Shown here in pieces: positions 17,484 through 29,916 of a DNA stretch of 64,000 nt; position 1 is the stretch's first letter; each line of letters begins with the position of its first letter. Below the pieces are notes generated by a model. It was not told the DNA's origin. It saw only the letters and a list, made by a program, of their open reading frames with translations, and searched no databases. This stretch comes from Pratylenchus scribneri (Eukaryota; Nematoda; Chromadorea; Rhabditida; Pratylenchidae), in NCBI GenBank assembly GCA_030063045.1, contig JAQSEB010000155.1:1471668-1535667 (forward strand). The letters run 5' to 3'. The position numbers were made by a program, and so were the translations under genes.

Positions 17484-18961
17484 ATGCTAGCGCCAATAGT
17501 GACGAAAGAAATGAAGTTATTTCCGAGTCAACCACTTCCAAATAGAATCAAGAATGGCAAGTTGTTAATTTTTACAAATAGCTCTGAAAGTTCTTAATGG
17601 TTTAGAGGAAATATGTTGATCCTTACTTATACTCGTGGTAGATACCAAATAGTTCAAATAAATAAAATTTTATGTCTATTAATACAATGGATTGTGGGCA
17701 CTTTAATTATTGGATTTAAAATTTTATAGTGCGTTCACGGGCTCAGAGTTTGCAAGATTTTGCCAATGGTAACGCCATACATGTTTCAACTTCTTCGACT
17801 GTTAACACATCAATTCCTCAAAATGGAGCACGATTGTTGAATTCTAATGATGGTCGCTCAATACCGATTCGGTCCAGAAATTCTCGTAGCATTGGAAGTT
17901 TGCCAACAAATACTGGACTGGCTACAGGATACCAAAACAATACCAGCACTGCAAATAATCAAATTGTGCTAATGCCAGCAAAAACTTCACCAAAATATTC
18001 CACCAGTTCAGGTTCTTCCAATTGTTTTGATAGCATGGGAAATATTAATTTTTAGCATCATTGCGAAAACCACTTGATTCGATTGTAGAAGGTCAAGCGA
18101 TTTAATGAAATACAATTGTAAATAAAAAATCTTATGTTAGGTGTCGAACAGGGTTCTTCCGTGGAAAATACCGTGAAAACCCAAACTGCCAAAGTTAAAC
18201 AAACTCAATCATCTTCATCCAAAGAGGAAGGACGAAAAGGGGTGCATATAAGTTCTAAAACCAAATGCTGCCCACATCGTTCAAGTGATGATGGACTCAC
18301 ATTAAAGAATGCAAAAATTGCCGATAAAGAAAAAAGAACTCAAAGGACACATAGCATGGAAGGTGGTAGAAAGAAACGAAATGGTAAGCAAAATTTGCTT
18401 TAAAAATAGTTTAAAATTTTTGGATTTAATTTTAAGAATTTGATGAGTGCAGAAAAATTCTTTTTTATAAAAAGGGATTCTCAATCACTCGCTATCTTTT
18501 TATTATTAGACTTAAGCATCAGCAGTACACTTTTCGCTGTATATACTATATATATATATATACACAGTAATTTATAATTATAAAGTTCAATATCATTTTT
18601 TATTCTCAAAATGTTCTATTCTTTTCAAAAAAAATCTGCTGATTTAGAATGACCCCTTATGTAATCAGCTTAAAAATCACATTGTTTTTTGGACCGGAAA
18701 TCCCAGAGCAGTTGTTTAAATGATCAAATTAGCCTGATTGGAAAACTAATCGATGTGGAATATTGGCTTTTCCTTTCATTTAATTGCAAAATTTTTCGTC
18801 TTGATCCTTTAATATAAATGATTTGATAATTTTCAGAAACAAGAGGGAGCAATGGTTGCTTTTCAATGTGGCTAAGTTCGAAATTTAGAAAGAATGGGAA
18901 CAGCAATAGTGAAAGTTTTGAGAGCAACTCCTCAACCGCAACAACCTCAATCGGGAAATAA
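17484..18961 (+). CDS. Unrecognised Ser/Asn-rich protein, basic C-terminal half
   Basis: I do not recognise this protein. Exons read in frame as follows: 17,484-17,556 (MLAPIVTKEMKLFPSQPLP...), a long exon from 17,730 rich in Ser, Asn and Arg (RSRAQSLQDFANG, RSIPIRSRNSRSIGSLPTN), a short exon (SLRKPLDSIVEG), a Lys/Ser-rich exon from 18,140, and a last exon ending SSTATTSIGK with stop at 18,959-18,961. Several RxxS-type sites (RSRNSRS, RTHSME) suggest a phosphorylated, largely disordered protein. No signal peptide or membrane segment. Keeping the frame across intron 1 requires a GC-AG intron (AATG then GCAAGT at 17,557). The usable GT four bases on shifts into a frame that soon stops. The intron after TSSA uses the GT at about 18,029. 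Confidence 0.65.
18537..18567. repeat. TA microsatellite
   Basis: A run of alternating TA flanked by CTGTATA and TACACAG, forming a near-palindrome in an intron of the Ser/Asn-rich gene. Likely unstable in length. Confidence 0.7.
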
Positions 18962-19725
18962 AAGAAGTGAGATCTTTGCTACAAGAATTGGTGCAAATTT
19001 GAAAATTTAAACTTTATTATTTTTAAAATTTTACAGGCTTCAATTACTATTCATTTTAAATTAAAAATCTAAAATTTGCAACGAAATTGTAGAATCTAAT
19101 TTATACATTCATATATTTCGATGTTTGCTCACATTAAGTTGTAAATTGTTATTCTTAAAATTGCTCCTTTAAGTTAGAGTTGTTTATAAAATAATCAAAA
19201 TATTTGCAATTTTTAGAAAAATGTTGCAAATTCCTCCAAATTCAATCAATGCTAACATTATCCTAATATCTAAATTATTGTTGTAAATACAGATTCTACT
19301 CAATTATAAAAATATTATAAAAGAATAAAATTTTTTAATCAAACAAAATGAATAATATTTGTCCAATTTTTTAAGGATTACATGAACAGATTTTGGAAAT
19401 ATATTAATTTACTGGAAAAAAGACTGAATCTAACGAAAAATTTTCGGGTCGAATCAACATTTTTAAAAACAATAAAGACGACCAAAAAAGGACTACTTTA
19501 AGATTCCTATCCTGCCTAAAAATTTAGCCCTATTCTAATTACAAACTAAATCTTAACCCCCCAACATTTTGTTATTGCCTAGTTATATGTCTTCTCGACA
19601 CGAAAGTTTTTCGGTAGATTCAGCCCTTTTTCGGTAAATTACAATTAATAATATTTCATAATCTTTGTCTTTTTTGTATCCCTGCCGATTATCATCTATC
19701 TTTCAACTAGAATTGCTGCCATCGG
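18962..19725. other. Convergent intergenic spacer
   Basis: AT-rich DNA between the stops of two convergent genes. No exon-like sequence or structured repeat seen; presumably 3' UTRs. Confidence 0.5.
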
Positions 19726-21672
19726 TCAATCATCGGCCTTTGGATCTTCGTAATCTTCAAAATCGGGGTCGGAATATGACGTAAATTTACTGTGTTTCGG
19801 ACGATTTCTTAACTTATAGTCGATTAAAAACAAAAAAATCTTAATACCTTTCCAGACTTTCAAAGCTTATTGGATCCGTTTGACGTACAGCCTTACCAAT
19901 TTGGGCAAAACGATGCTCCCAAAAACTTGGGGTTCTAAAGGGGATCATTATTTGTACATCCGGTGATGATGATTTTACCGGAGTGCAGCACTTAAGTAGC
20001 TTGTTCCGGTTGCGCGATAATCACTTGGGCCTTTTGTAAATAAATAACCCGAAAGTGGTGCTTCCCCCTTAGCCTTGTATTCATTTAGAAGTTTAGTTTC
20101 CCAGTGTTGGGGCCTTAAAAAGTGCATGTTTTTTTTGAAATTGTTTGAAATAAATTACGGTGTCGGCAGATATTTGCCTTCTGGTCGACGATAACTGGAT
20201 ATAAAATCATATAATATATAAATAATTTGATTACGAATAAATTCATACATATCGACCGAATGATTTAGGTCAAAATCAAAATAGTCTTTGTCATCCCTGT
20301 TTGGTCGACTGTAATATGGACGTGGCATATATGGCTAAAAAATAAAAGTCATAATAAAATAATAATTCTTATTTTGAATTATATTATATATTACCATCAT
20401 TTCATCTTCGTCTTGATATTGTTCCGATGTACTACCAACAGCAGGGAAAGGAGCATTCCTAAATTCTTTCTTTGTAAATGTTTTCATATCCTCTGGTAAT
20501 ATTGAAGTTTTCAAAAGGCGTGCTAAAGAGGAACGGAAAGTAACAAATTTAGAGTGAATTAATTTGTTGAATATGGACACCTGTGACATCATCTGCAATT
20601 CTACTGTATCGATTTAATTCAGGCCTTTCGATCCCCTGTGTTTTGTCAAGATGAGGTGCGGCATAAAGTCCTAATCAGTGACGATTATTAAACCATTTGT
20701 TTTTACAGAGAATGAATATATAATCACCACTTCCAGCTGGATTAATTACTCTCGGCATTCCCCTTGGCTGTAGTGCTCCATTTATCATCCAACTTGGAGC
20801 CCTGGGCAAAAAACTCTCGGAGTCTAAATGAGTCAATTCAGTGAAGGGAAGATCCATTGATTGATGACGACGTCGTGCTTTATTATATTCTAAATTGTTG
20901 AGCTGGTTGTCCTGGAATTCATTTAGCTGTCGATTTCGTTCTGCTGTAGCCTTTGGCTATAATTATTTATGTATATTATGATAATAATGATGAAGAAAAT
21001 AATTAATTTACTTTGTTATATGAGGATTTAACATTCTCTTGCAGCTGTTGCCAAGCCGGTTTTCTATCCGAAAGTTCATCTGATATCCAATCGTCAAAGT
21101 CGATGCGCGGAAACTTTGGTGTATGGGTCAGATATCTACTTCTGAATCGGATTTGTTGAGATTCAATTAACTCTAAAAAAGTAAATAACCCACGTAGAAG
21201 CATTATCGCCGCATCCATCAGGACTTAATGATCTACGACTTCTTTGGAATACTTTTTCAGCCTGATCCTGCATACTCTGATCCCCTCCTCGATTTAAACT
21301 GCTGGGAATAACGGACATTGATGAAGAACTGCCGATTAGCGGTGGCATTACTCGACGACTTCTTATTGACTTTAATAAATGGTCAGAATCATCCAACACC
21401 CTCTGTGAACGATCACTAAATTGGACACGTCGACGAAGATCGCGCAAATATTCAGCCGGATCCTCATCGCTTGAATCAGCATCTGGTGTTGATATTGATT
21501 ACAAAAACTGCGATAAAATAAAAAATTCACCTTTTATATCATATTTTTTGTGTAATTTGGGAATGGAGGTAAAATTATTTGAAAATGATGAATCTTCACT
21601 TGGTTCGAAAAGTGGTCGATTGTTAGACGGTGAATTGCCATTTATTTTTTTATTATCAGAATCAGAATCCAT
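19726..21672 (-). CDS. Unrecognised conserved-looking protein with acidic C terminus
   Basis: I do not recognise the family. Minus-strand exons read in frame: MDSDSDNKKINGNSPSNN at 21,672, an Asp/Glu-rich stretch (DADSSDEDPAEYLRDLRRR), Arg/Ser-rich segments (SIRSRRVMPPLIGSSSS, KVFQRSRRSLSPDG), then IDFDDWISDELSDRKPAWQQL, SFLPRAPSWMINGALQPRG, LKTSILPEDMKTFTKKEF, SGYLFTKGPSDYRATG and IPFRTPSFWEHRFAQIGK. The end is FTSYSDPDFEDYEDPKADD, stop at 19,726-19,728. There is no signal peptide or membrane span. The aromatic and proline-containing blocks late in the protein look constrained, whereas the first third looks disordered. The start is the first ATG of the exon, with stops upstream. A cytosolic or cytoskeletal adaptor is possible, but nothing I see shows it. 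Confidence 0.75.
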
Positions 21673-22454
21673 TTATCGATCAATTCAAATCTGAAATAAG
21701 GATTATTAAATAAAAGAAGTTACAAAATATATTGCCGAATTGATGAGATGCTAAGGAAAGTGATTATCAGCAGCTACTACATGTATAAAAAACGTATTTC
21801 TAGGAATTAGCTTGCTTAAACAAGGGTGATGAATAAATGAGAGAGTGATATTGTTTGCTTCCGCTCAACTTTCGCTACCAGAATTCTTTTTATGCTATAG
21901 CGGAAACTTAAGTCGATCAGAATAGAAAATTGGAAGGGATCTTGCCTAGAAGCAAAAGACAAAAATGTGGACTAATAAGAGTAGTAAAGTGGATTTTCTG
22001 CTGGTAAGGCGAGAGAGATAAGAAATGGAATGATGGTTGTCACACTGAAAGAATAGAATTGGCCAGATCGCAGCTGCTTTAATCTAGAATTGTGAGTAAT
22101 AGCAAATGGATAACGGATAACCAGAGGCTCAAAAATCGGCCACTTCTTCCGTTCCTACTGAGCTTGGCAAAGACAAAACAATCGACTTGGCTATTTGAAA
22201 GAGCATAGTCATTGATTGATCCTATTTAAAATCAAGGATCGTAAAACTTTTTCTTTAAACGTAAAAATTTTTCTCTAAACAGAAGAAAAATATGTTATAA
22301 GTTATATGGAAATGATGGTTAAATAATCCTTTACTTGACAATGGTTAGAGGAATTCATTACAAAATTTAATGTATTTTTTATTTAAATTAAATATTATAA
22401 AACAATGTAGTATTACAATATATTCCTAAAATTTGCTTCATCTGCTGGAATCCA
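21673..22454. other. Intergenic spacer
   Basis: Between two minus-strand genes. A short imperfect tandem duplication lies at about 22,240-22,280 (GTAAAACTTTTTCTTTAAAC followed by GTAAAAATTTTTCTCTAAAC). Otherwise unremarkable AT-rich sequence that should include the promoter of the acidic-tailed gene. Confidence 0.45.
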
Positions 22455-23319
22455 TTAAAAGAATAGGTAGGAATTGAGTATTTTGTTCTGAAATTTATTC
22501 TCGTCCAATTGGGCGCAACCTCGGCAAATTCTTCTTCCAAAAAATTCGAAATCACATCTCTTTTTACGCCCGCAACATTGGAGACACTGTATATAATATA
22601 TTTTTTCATACATTTGAATGTAAAGATAACCGATTGCGGCTGACAACAACATCCACAACTAAAATTAAAAAATTTCAATTAAATTCGTTGAATCATTTGT
22701 TGAGAAATCATTAATTATTTATTGGTAAAATGTTTGTAAATAGATGGAAGATTGATTTGAAATTGGAAAAATTATCTATTAAATGATTTCTAATAAGTAA
22801 AATAAATTTCCTTCATTTGATTTCTAAATTAAATATGATGTAGGTATATCAAGGGTATAAATCGGTTTCATTTAAATCATTTGCTTTTTTTTACATTTGG
22901 AAAACATTTCAAAGTTATATGTTAATTTCTGATTGAGCCGTGAGTTTAAAGAATATTTTGTGTTTTTCGGTTACAAATATATTAATAATCTTACCCTCGG
23001 CAGCAGCAAGGGCAAACACAAGGCAATTTTATGCATATTGGTCCTAAATATAATGGAAGAAAATTTTTTTAGAGTTATGCTAAAAAGTTAATTTCTCTAA
23101 ATTCACACCTTTATGACATAAACAACAACAACAACAAGGCCTGCAACAGCAAGGTCCCTAAAATTCGAAAAAATCTTATTCCCCTCTCCCTATTATTTAT
23201 CAAACAGTGCAAGCGACACATTGACAACATTGGCAACAACCAGCATCAACTTTTGTACTGAATTCACTCAGTAGAATTATTACCAATGAAAAAGAGAAAT
23301 AAAAAAGGAAATTTTTCAT
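22455..23319 (-). CDS. Small secreted protein, extremely cysteine-rich
   Basis: Family not recognised. My model has five exons joined by very small introns: a signal-peptide exon (MKNFLFYFSFSLVIILLSEF, likely cleaved after KVDA), then modules GCCQCCQCVACT, GPCCCRPCCCCCLCHK, GPICIKLPCVCPCCCRG, CGCCCQPQS and CLQCCGRKKRCDFEFFG. The end is ILNSYLFF with stop at 22,455. The mature part is about 97 residues with 31 cysteines, often in runs of 3-5. The last junction uses a 44-base intron (GTTATC...TACAG) that keeps the cysteine-rich frame. If that intron is retained, a second open frame continues to about 22,388 without the cysteine pattern, so two isoforms are possible. Secretion is supported by the leader. 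Roles in metal binding, cuticle cross-linking or host interaction are all open. Divergent from the neighbouring secreted gene 596 bases away. Confidence 0.7.
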
Positions 23320-23914
23320 TTTAGGGAAAAAATTATGGTCACCAAGAGAGTAATGTTTTTTGCTCAAATTTGGGCCTTAAATGGAAAAAAATTGCCAGTG
23401 CGATCCAGATGACCAAAATACAAACAATGGTGGAAATTTTAATGAGAAAATAGCGAAAAATTCATTGTTTACTTTTCCGACAAAAAATTAGGTTGTCCAA
23501 CGTCCATAAAAAGGAGAGCATTGTCCTTTGTCTGTTTTGGAGAGAATCTTCAAGAGAATGATCATTGAGAAATTCAGAAAATTTATTAAATTGAAACAAT
23601 TTCCTTCTATTAAAGAGTAGATGCTTATAATAAAAAGTAAAATTGATTGTGAATATGCATCGGATGATTTTTAAATATAATTGAAATTATTTAATAATTA
23701 TATTTGTTAACTTTTAAATGATCCTTTTTTTCCTTTTCATTAATGTTTTTTCTGGAAGCAAGTTTGTAGCTTTTGACTGCATAATAAGACAGAATTTTTA
23801 TTTGCACAAATGAATGGGGCAAGAGTTAATGACCGAATAGCCATATAATAAAACTAGTGGTCGAAATAGACTTTTTCCTTTTTAATGCAAATATTCCTTA
23901 TACTCAATTTATAA
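23320..23914. other. Divergent promoter region of two secreted-protein genes
   Basis: About 600 AT-rich bases between the starts of two divergently transcribed genes that both encode signal peptides. The two genes could share regulatory sequence; no specific motif is evident. Confidence 0.45.
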
Positions 23915-26603
23915 ATGGAAATGACCAAAACAAATTATGCTAAAAATTATATTTTACTTATAATATTCATCTTATTGGCACAATTTTTAGTGAGATAATT
24001 CAGTTGGCCCACAATTTACTATTATTTTTGAATAATTTAGAACTATGTGACATCAGATTTTTGTACAACTTGTAACTGCTGCTTTTCGAATAAAATGGAA
24101 AATCCGCATAAAAATGCATATTCGGATTCAATATTCAATGATAATATTTTAACGTAAGTTACGAAATAAAATGTCAATTTGGTTTCACACAGCATTAATG
24201 ATTAAAATAATATTTTTGAATATTATAGGCAGAATGATGACGCGCATATTCCGCCCAACCCGAAACCATTGGTGATGGAACAACCACCAAAATTTTATAA
24301 GATTGGTGGAGCCGACAGTCAAGGTGTATTCTGTTTACTTCATTATACTTATATAAAAAATATTTAGCTGGAAATATTGAGAGAATCCCTTTTAATATCT
24401 TGCATGGGGCAAGGCCACCTCTTCCTTCACAGGCAATTCTTTTTCCAATCCCTGTAGCAGCCCTTATCGTTCAACCATTTGTAAATAATCCAAAGTGCAA
24501 TTGCCTTACAGTATCCTCGATTACTACCACAAACAATCCTCCTTCTTCCACTCCTAGTGAAATTTGCCACTGTGAGCAGAAAAATAATAATAATGGTTGC
24601 GAGCAAAAATGCGAAAAAAATATTGGAGAAGAAAGTGATGCGGAAGGACTAAACGAACTGGAAGATGAAAAAGCAGTTAATGAAGTAGATGGAAAAATGG
24701 AAGCAGAATGTGGCCGCGAATTAGGGGAAGAAGAAGCGAATTGTCATAATGAACATGAAAAAGAAGAAAGCAGGGAACATGTGGTTGGAACAGAAGCTAT
24801 TGTTAATGAAGAAACAAGGGTAATGTGTCAAGAATGTGTGAAGAAAAATGAAAAGGATAGTTATGAACACAGTTTAAATGGCGCAGAAGAAACAACTAGC
24901 AATAAAGAATCGTCACAACAACAGAATGAATATTACCATCAGGAGCAAAAAATTCCAATAGAGGTATTTGAAGTATAAAAATAAGGTATTTAGTTTATTA
25001 TTTACACAATTTCAGGTTTTTAAAAAGTTTGTAGCAAAGAATACTGGCTTTGAAGTGGCAAAATCCCTGACAGATTCCGAAGAAAGATCGCAACGAGATA
25101 AAATACGCCATGAAGATAGTTTTGAAAATTTGAAAGAACGCCTTAAAGAAATTTCAAACAAAATGGATTTATTGAAGAATTTAAGCATGGAAATGAAAGG
25201 ATTCCCGAGGCAATTACCAATGGGAAGATTCATTAATGGTGAAAGGATATTTGGAAACAATGGATTTAGAATGGACGAGAGGGCGCTACAAGCAAGAGTA
25301 TTTGGTAGCCAATATTTACCTGCTGGTTTTCATCATGAATTTGGCACTTTAAATCAGCAAAAATCAAATCAATTCACACAGAACCACATACAGTTCGAAC
25401 CTACAACATCAATAACAACAACTCGGAAAAGATTGTCAAAAGTGGAGGAAAACAGCGAAAATATTGACGGATCAATCTTAAAAATGAATTCCACAACTGA
25501 AACAACAATAACAACAACAATGAATCATCAACAATTTCTTCTGAATGCAATAGAAGAATTTCTACGCGAAAGCCAAAAAGTGAGAGATAAGGAGTTATTC
25601 ATAGCAAATAACAACAATACAAAACAGCAACAAATTGTCACAAAAAAGCCTGTTGACATAATCATCGAACATTCAAAATCAACAATTGAAACACAAACCA
25701 AAAATATGCCATCAATGACTGTGAACATGATGCTGGAAAGAAATGAAGATATTCGTCCGACATATTCTCTAAATACTACAATACCCGATATAGCTTCTAC
25801 TCCATTCATTACTACTAATTATGTGAACAAAACAACCACAGCTCCAATTGCTGAATCATCTATTAAAAATATAAATTCAGACAAAACAATAATTGAAACA
25901 ACGAACCCATCATCAGAAGTTTTGATAAATAATAATAATCATTTGCCAAATACAAATAATAGGAGCGGAAATAATATGATCATTGAAAGTTTGCGACCAA
26001 CACCAGAACCGTTTAATCCACAAATATGGTTTCATTCATCAACAACAGAAAAACCTTTGGAAGAAAACATATTAACAAATTTTCCCGAAGAAACGACTCA
26101 TCAAACTCAGGAAACAGAGCATTATGAATCAACAATGATAAAAAACATCGGAACAACCCAATCTATAGATAATTCAACTGAAATTACAACTGAACCAACA
26201 ATTCAAGCTGACCAACCGCCAGGAAATTATCAATCAGTGGAGGCGATGGATAATTTAGAAATTGCTGATTGTAAGTAATTCAGAATTCACACATTATTCC
26301 ATTTCATATAAAAACTTTCCAGCTTATGAATCAGTGATGTCTTTGGAAGGAAATAAAACCGTAAGAAGAAGTGATTCAATGAAAAAACAACCATTGGGCG
26401 CTACCCGATTAATAAATCTTATTACAAGCATAAAAACTCAATCAGAAGAGAACAGCCCTTTCAGTGGAATTCTAAAAAATCAAGAGCAACCAAGTAAGCT
26501 AGAAATTGAAAAACTTTTAAAGCAAGTATCTAGAATTTTTGAGCACTCGTCATATAAAAGAAGATGCGAAAGAGGAATTGGAATTGAATTTGGCACTAAA
26601 TGA
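23915..26603 (+). CDS. Large secreted low-complexity protein, function unknown
   Basis: Family not recognised. Six exons give roughly 800 residues. The N terminus is a signal peptide (KNYILLIIFILLAQF) followed by a short Cys cluster (DFCTTCNCCFSN). The long exon 24,367-24,963 holds a Pro/Val-rich stretch (LFPIPVAALIVQPFV) and a strongly acidic Glu/Asn/Lys region with scattered cysteines (CNCL, CHCE, CEQKCEK). The next exon (about 25,016-26,271) starts with a charged probable coiled coil (RHEDSFENLKERLKEISNK) and becomes Thr/Asn/Gln-rich, suggesting a disordered, possibly O-glycosylated chain. The last exon ends ERGIGIEFGTK, stop 26,601-26,603. The 52-base intron at 24,964-25,015 is inferred from the open frames on both sides. 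Composition resembles secreted cuticle or matrix proteins, but no domain proves it. Confidence 0.75.
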
Positions 26604-27126
26604 ACTATATATATCTAATCAATTTTATCTAATGTTATATTTGATTTTGATTATTCACTTTTATATTATTTTCCTATAAATATAAATAAAATACTGCATA
26701 ATGTATATGTATATTATATATTTTAGAACTGTATATTTAATATTTATTTTTGAGATTTTTTTAAAATTTTAGCTTTAAAGAAAAGCATAAAATGTGATTT
26801 GATTTTTAGATTTTCTAATAAATGATCTTATTTAATTTATTTAAATTGGAAATGCTTTAATATACAATGATATTTGGAAAAATTGAAAAATTTTGATAAA
26901 TAAAAATATTAAAAAAAATAAATATGCATAAATATAAATACAGAAATTCAATAAAAAAGCTCTTCTTAATCCATATAAGACAAAGATGTGGCTGCCTTTA
27001 ATAAAAATTTTACAATATTAATTTTATATTTGATGTTCAAATGTTGAGATCAAAAAAAATAAAAATCTATTGAATATAATTTTGCACATTTGAAGGAATA
27101 TATTGCTATTGCGCGGTTCTAAATTT
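26604..27126. other. Convergent intergenic spacer
   Basis: Very AT-rich 3' regions of two convergent genes. AATAAA-type polyadenylation signals for the plus-strand gene are visible near 26,684. No gene seen. Confidence 0.55.
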
Positions 27127-29916
27127 TTAGGCGCGTATCCAATTGCCATCCAAAAATTTAATCCGTGAAGGTGGCGAGTAACCAAATGGATTTGATGCTA
27201 GAATTACAATCTCATCAACTGGAGGATAAAGTTTAGTTGATGAATTATTTAGTGATCTTTGTTGCCAATTGCCATTTTGAAAACGCCAATAAATAAAATG
27301 GATATCGGCACGTTCAGATGAATCAAAATTGATGGAAATAAGATTGTCTAATGTTTTGTTAATTTTTAAATTAGCTACAAAGCCAGGACGATACTGTAAT
27401 CCTTCGAGACGGCATTTCTGAAAATTGTTGTATTACTCGTCTTCTGTTTAACAAACTTCAACTGTGTGGACATAACCAAGACAATTGATTGGCATCAAAT
27501 TTGATGGTTTTATTTGATGGTCGCATAGATAAAGGCATTGAGATGGCATCTAAATATATGGGCAAATAATGAATCAAAAATTTCCAACTTTATTAGAAAT
27601 ACAGCATGCACTCTCATCAACATTTGGCATTGCACAAGAAAGGACCTTGATTGTGAGTGAGGCAGTTTTATGTTATTTTACATTTAATTAAGTAATATAT
27701 TCTACCTTGGATATTTCTCCACTACAATTTTGATTCATAAATGGTCTTGGTATATATTTCATTTTCTGTTCAACTTCATTCGAACCACACATTGAGAGAC
27801 ATCTTTGTTCAACACCCAAATCTTTGCTGAAGGTTAAAATGTTTTTGAAAATAAATTAATATAACGGGAACAACACGTTGCGGTTGATAAATATAATTAG
27901 TCTTATAAAAAATTATTTTGTAGAAATCTTAAAGAGCTTATATGATTTCTGTGGTCAGTCTGTTTGTTTTCTTTTTTATTACTACTACTCATATCAAAAC
28001 AGCTAAATAAAAACAAGGTTAATTAGGAATCCAGCTTACCAACACTCTAAAGGAGTTTTTGGTGGGGTTGCCTGCGGCTCATATCGACTGACAATCAGCA
28101 AATGAACAGTGGCTTCAGAGTGACCAAAATCATCGGACTGGTGAATTATGTTATAAAATAAGTTTCCAAATAAGTAATAATTACCACTTTGCACTTGTAA
28201 TATCCCTGATCATGAGATTTTATCGCTTTTATTTCCAATGTAGCCAATATTTCTCTTGGCCTGAATCTTGAGAAATTATAATGATCTGAGATAAATCTTT
28301 CTGAAAATTGTAATTTATAGTTAGTTTTAGTTAAAATTGAGAGACCAGATGTTCGTATGGGGTGAAAATGGCCAATGTGTTTGTGCTCCCATCTAATTTC
28401 GGGATCGACTCTAGTCGAACCTCTGCTAAAAATCAGTACAAATAAAAAAAATTCGACAACACGTTATATGCCTGATCCTTATTCGACAGGCAATAACCGT
28501 ATTTGAATTTAATGCTGCGCAAACTGTGTCTTTCAAAGGCGTCACTTGAGGTGCAATACCGAGAGTCTAAATTTGACTAATTATAATTGATTTAATTACT
28601 TTTAGTCTAATCAAATATTATTGAATAACGAGCTCCATGCTTCCTTTAATTATTTTAAATATATAATTATTTAATATATATGTATGAAAATTTTTGTGCT
28701 CTCTTCTCTACGAATGTAGGTGCCATTTTACAGCAAAATTACTTTAAAACGAATTTCCGTTGGCAAAGATTTTGGATAGTTCAATTCTTCAATTATATTA
28801 ACAGCGTTTTCGTTTGAAATTCCAAGAGCAATCACTTGAACAAGATATCCTAATGTAAAACGCAATATTATATTTTATTTTCCAATTTTAATTTACGCGT
28901 TCCTGGTTCTAATGTAATCCTTGCATTTTTATTCACCGTTTCAATACGTAATTCAGTTTCAAGATCAGGAAGTTTGCTTCCTGTCTCTAATTCATAAATT
29001 AAAAGCAAATAATGGTCGACTAATGGTGCATTGAATTCTGGTTCTTCCCAACTTAACACCAACTGTAATAAAAAATAAGAAAAAATCATATTAGATAATC
29101 TCACCTCTGTTGCACCTAAATCTTCAATTATTAAATTTTTCGGCTGTGATGGACTTTTTCTGTAACCTTTTTCGAAACTAAAAAAAGTTGATAATTAATA
29201 TTGCGGTAAAACCAAGTCCAACTCACTCCTTCATTTTTTTCATATTTTCAAATTTAAGGAGTGAATTGGACCCATCTTTACCTACCAGGCGAACATTGTT
29301 CCAAGATTAATTGCGATCTAAAAAATGGGAAAGGGAAATCTTTTTTTTTGGCAATTTAATTTTTATAAACGTACACAAGTCTGATATGAATTAGAAGGAG
29401 GAATGTCTGCATCACCGCGACAAAGTCATGAAATAAGTGATTTTAAAATTATTCTAATTTACTAGGATTATTTACCAAAACATGAATTCACATCCGAATC
29501 TTTGGCTTCCTTCGAACAACAACTAAAATTGTCGCGACCAGCTGCCTGAAAAAGGAAAAAATTTAGAAATATATTTTTTTTTCTCACCAAACATTTGGCG
29601 ATTGGATTTAAATGCATAGAGCAATTATTTCGCCTTTCAAAAATATCGTAAACGGCAAAATCACTTGGTGGTAGACCCTTCAATATTGAAAAAAATTAAA
29701 GAAGCATTTTCCTACTGGATTGCAGAGGGTTCGGACACAGATCTCTGGTACTTCTAGCATGCGACAACACTGCTCTACAGATATTCCTTTTGTAGGAAGG
29801 AAGAGAATCAAAGTAACATGTAAAATTAATATCGTTGTAAGTGGGGAGCCATTTTGTTGTGTTGATGATTCTTTAGGGCTCATGAAAACAAAAAAGATGC
29901 CGAATTTTGTGCTCAT
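27127..29916 (-). CDS. Secreted DB-module / fibronectin III / Ig protein (IGDB-like)
   Basis: Extracellular protein resembling the C. elegans IGDB family, which combines DB modules with Ig and fibronectin III domains. A hydrophobic leader (TTILILHVTLILFLP) is followed by a Cys-rich DB module at about 29,800-29,480 (VEQCCRMLEVPEICVRTLCN, RRNNCSMHLNPIAKCL, NFSCCSKEAKDSD). A fibronectin III domain spans about 29,150-28,750 (PKNLIIEDLGATELVLSWEE, HYLLLIYELETG). An Ig-like segment lies at about 28,560-28,050 (two Cys, DSGDY-like strand), then a second DB-like Cys region at about 27,860-27,480. A final fibronectin III domain ends GNWIRA, stop 27,127-27,129, with no transmembrane segment seen, so it is probably secreted. 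The start at 29,916 is the longest frame; the ATG at 29,883 gives a more typical signal peptide and may be the real start. Function in C. elegans relatives is poorly defined. Confidence 0.8.
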
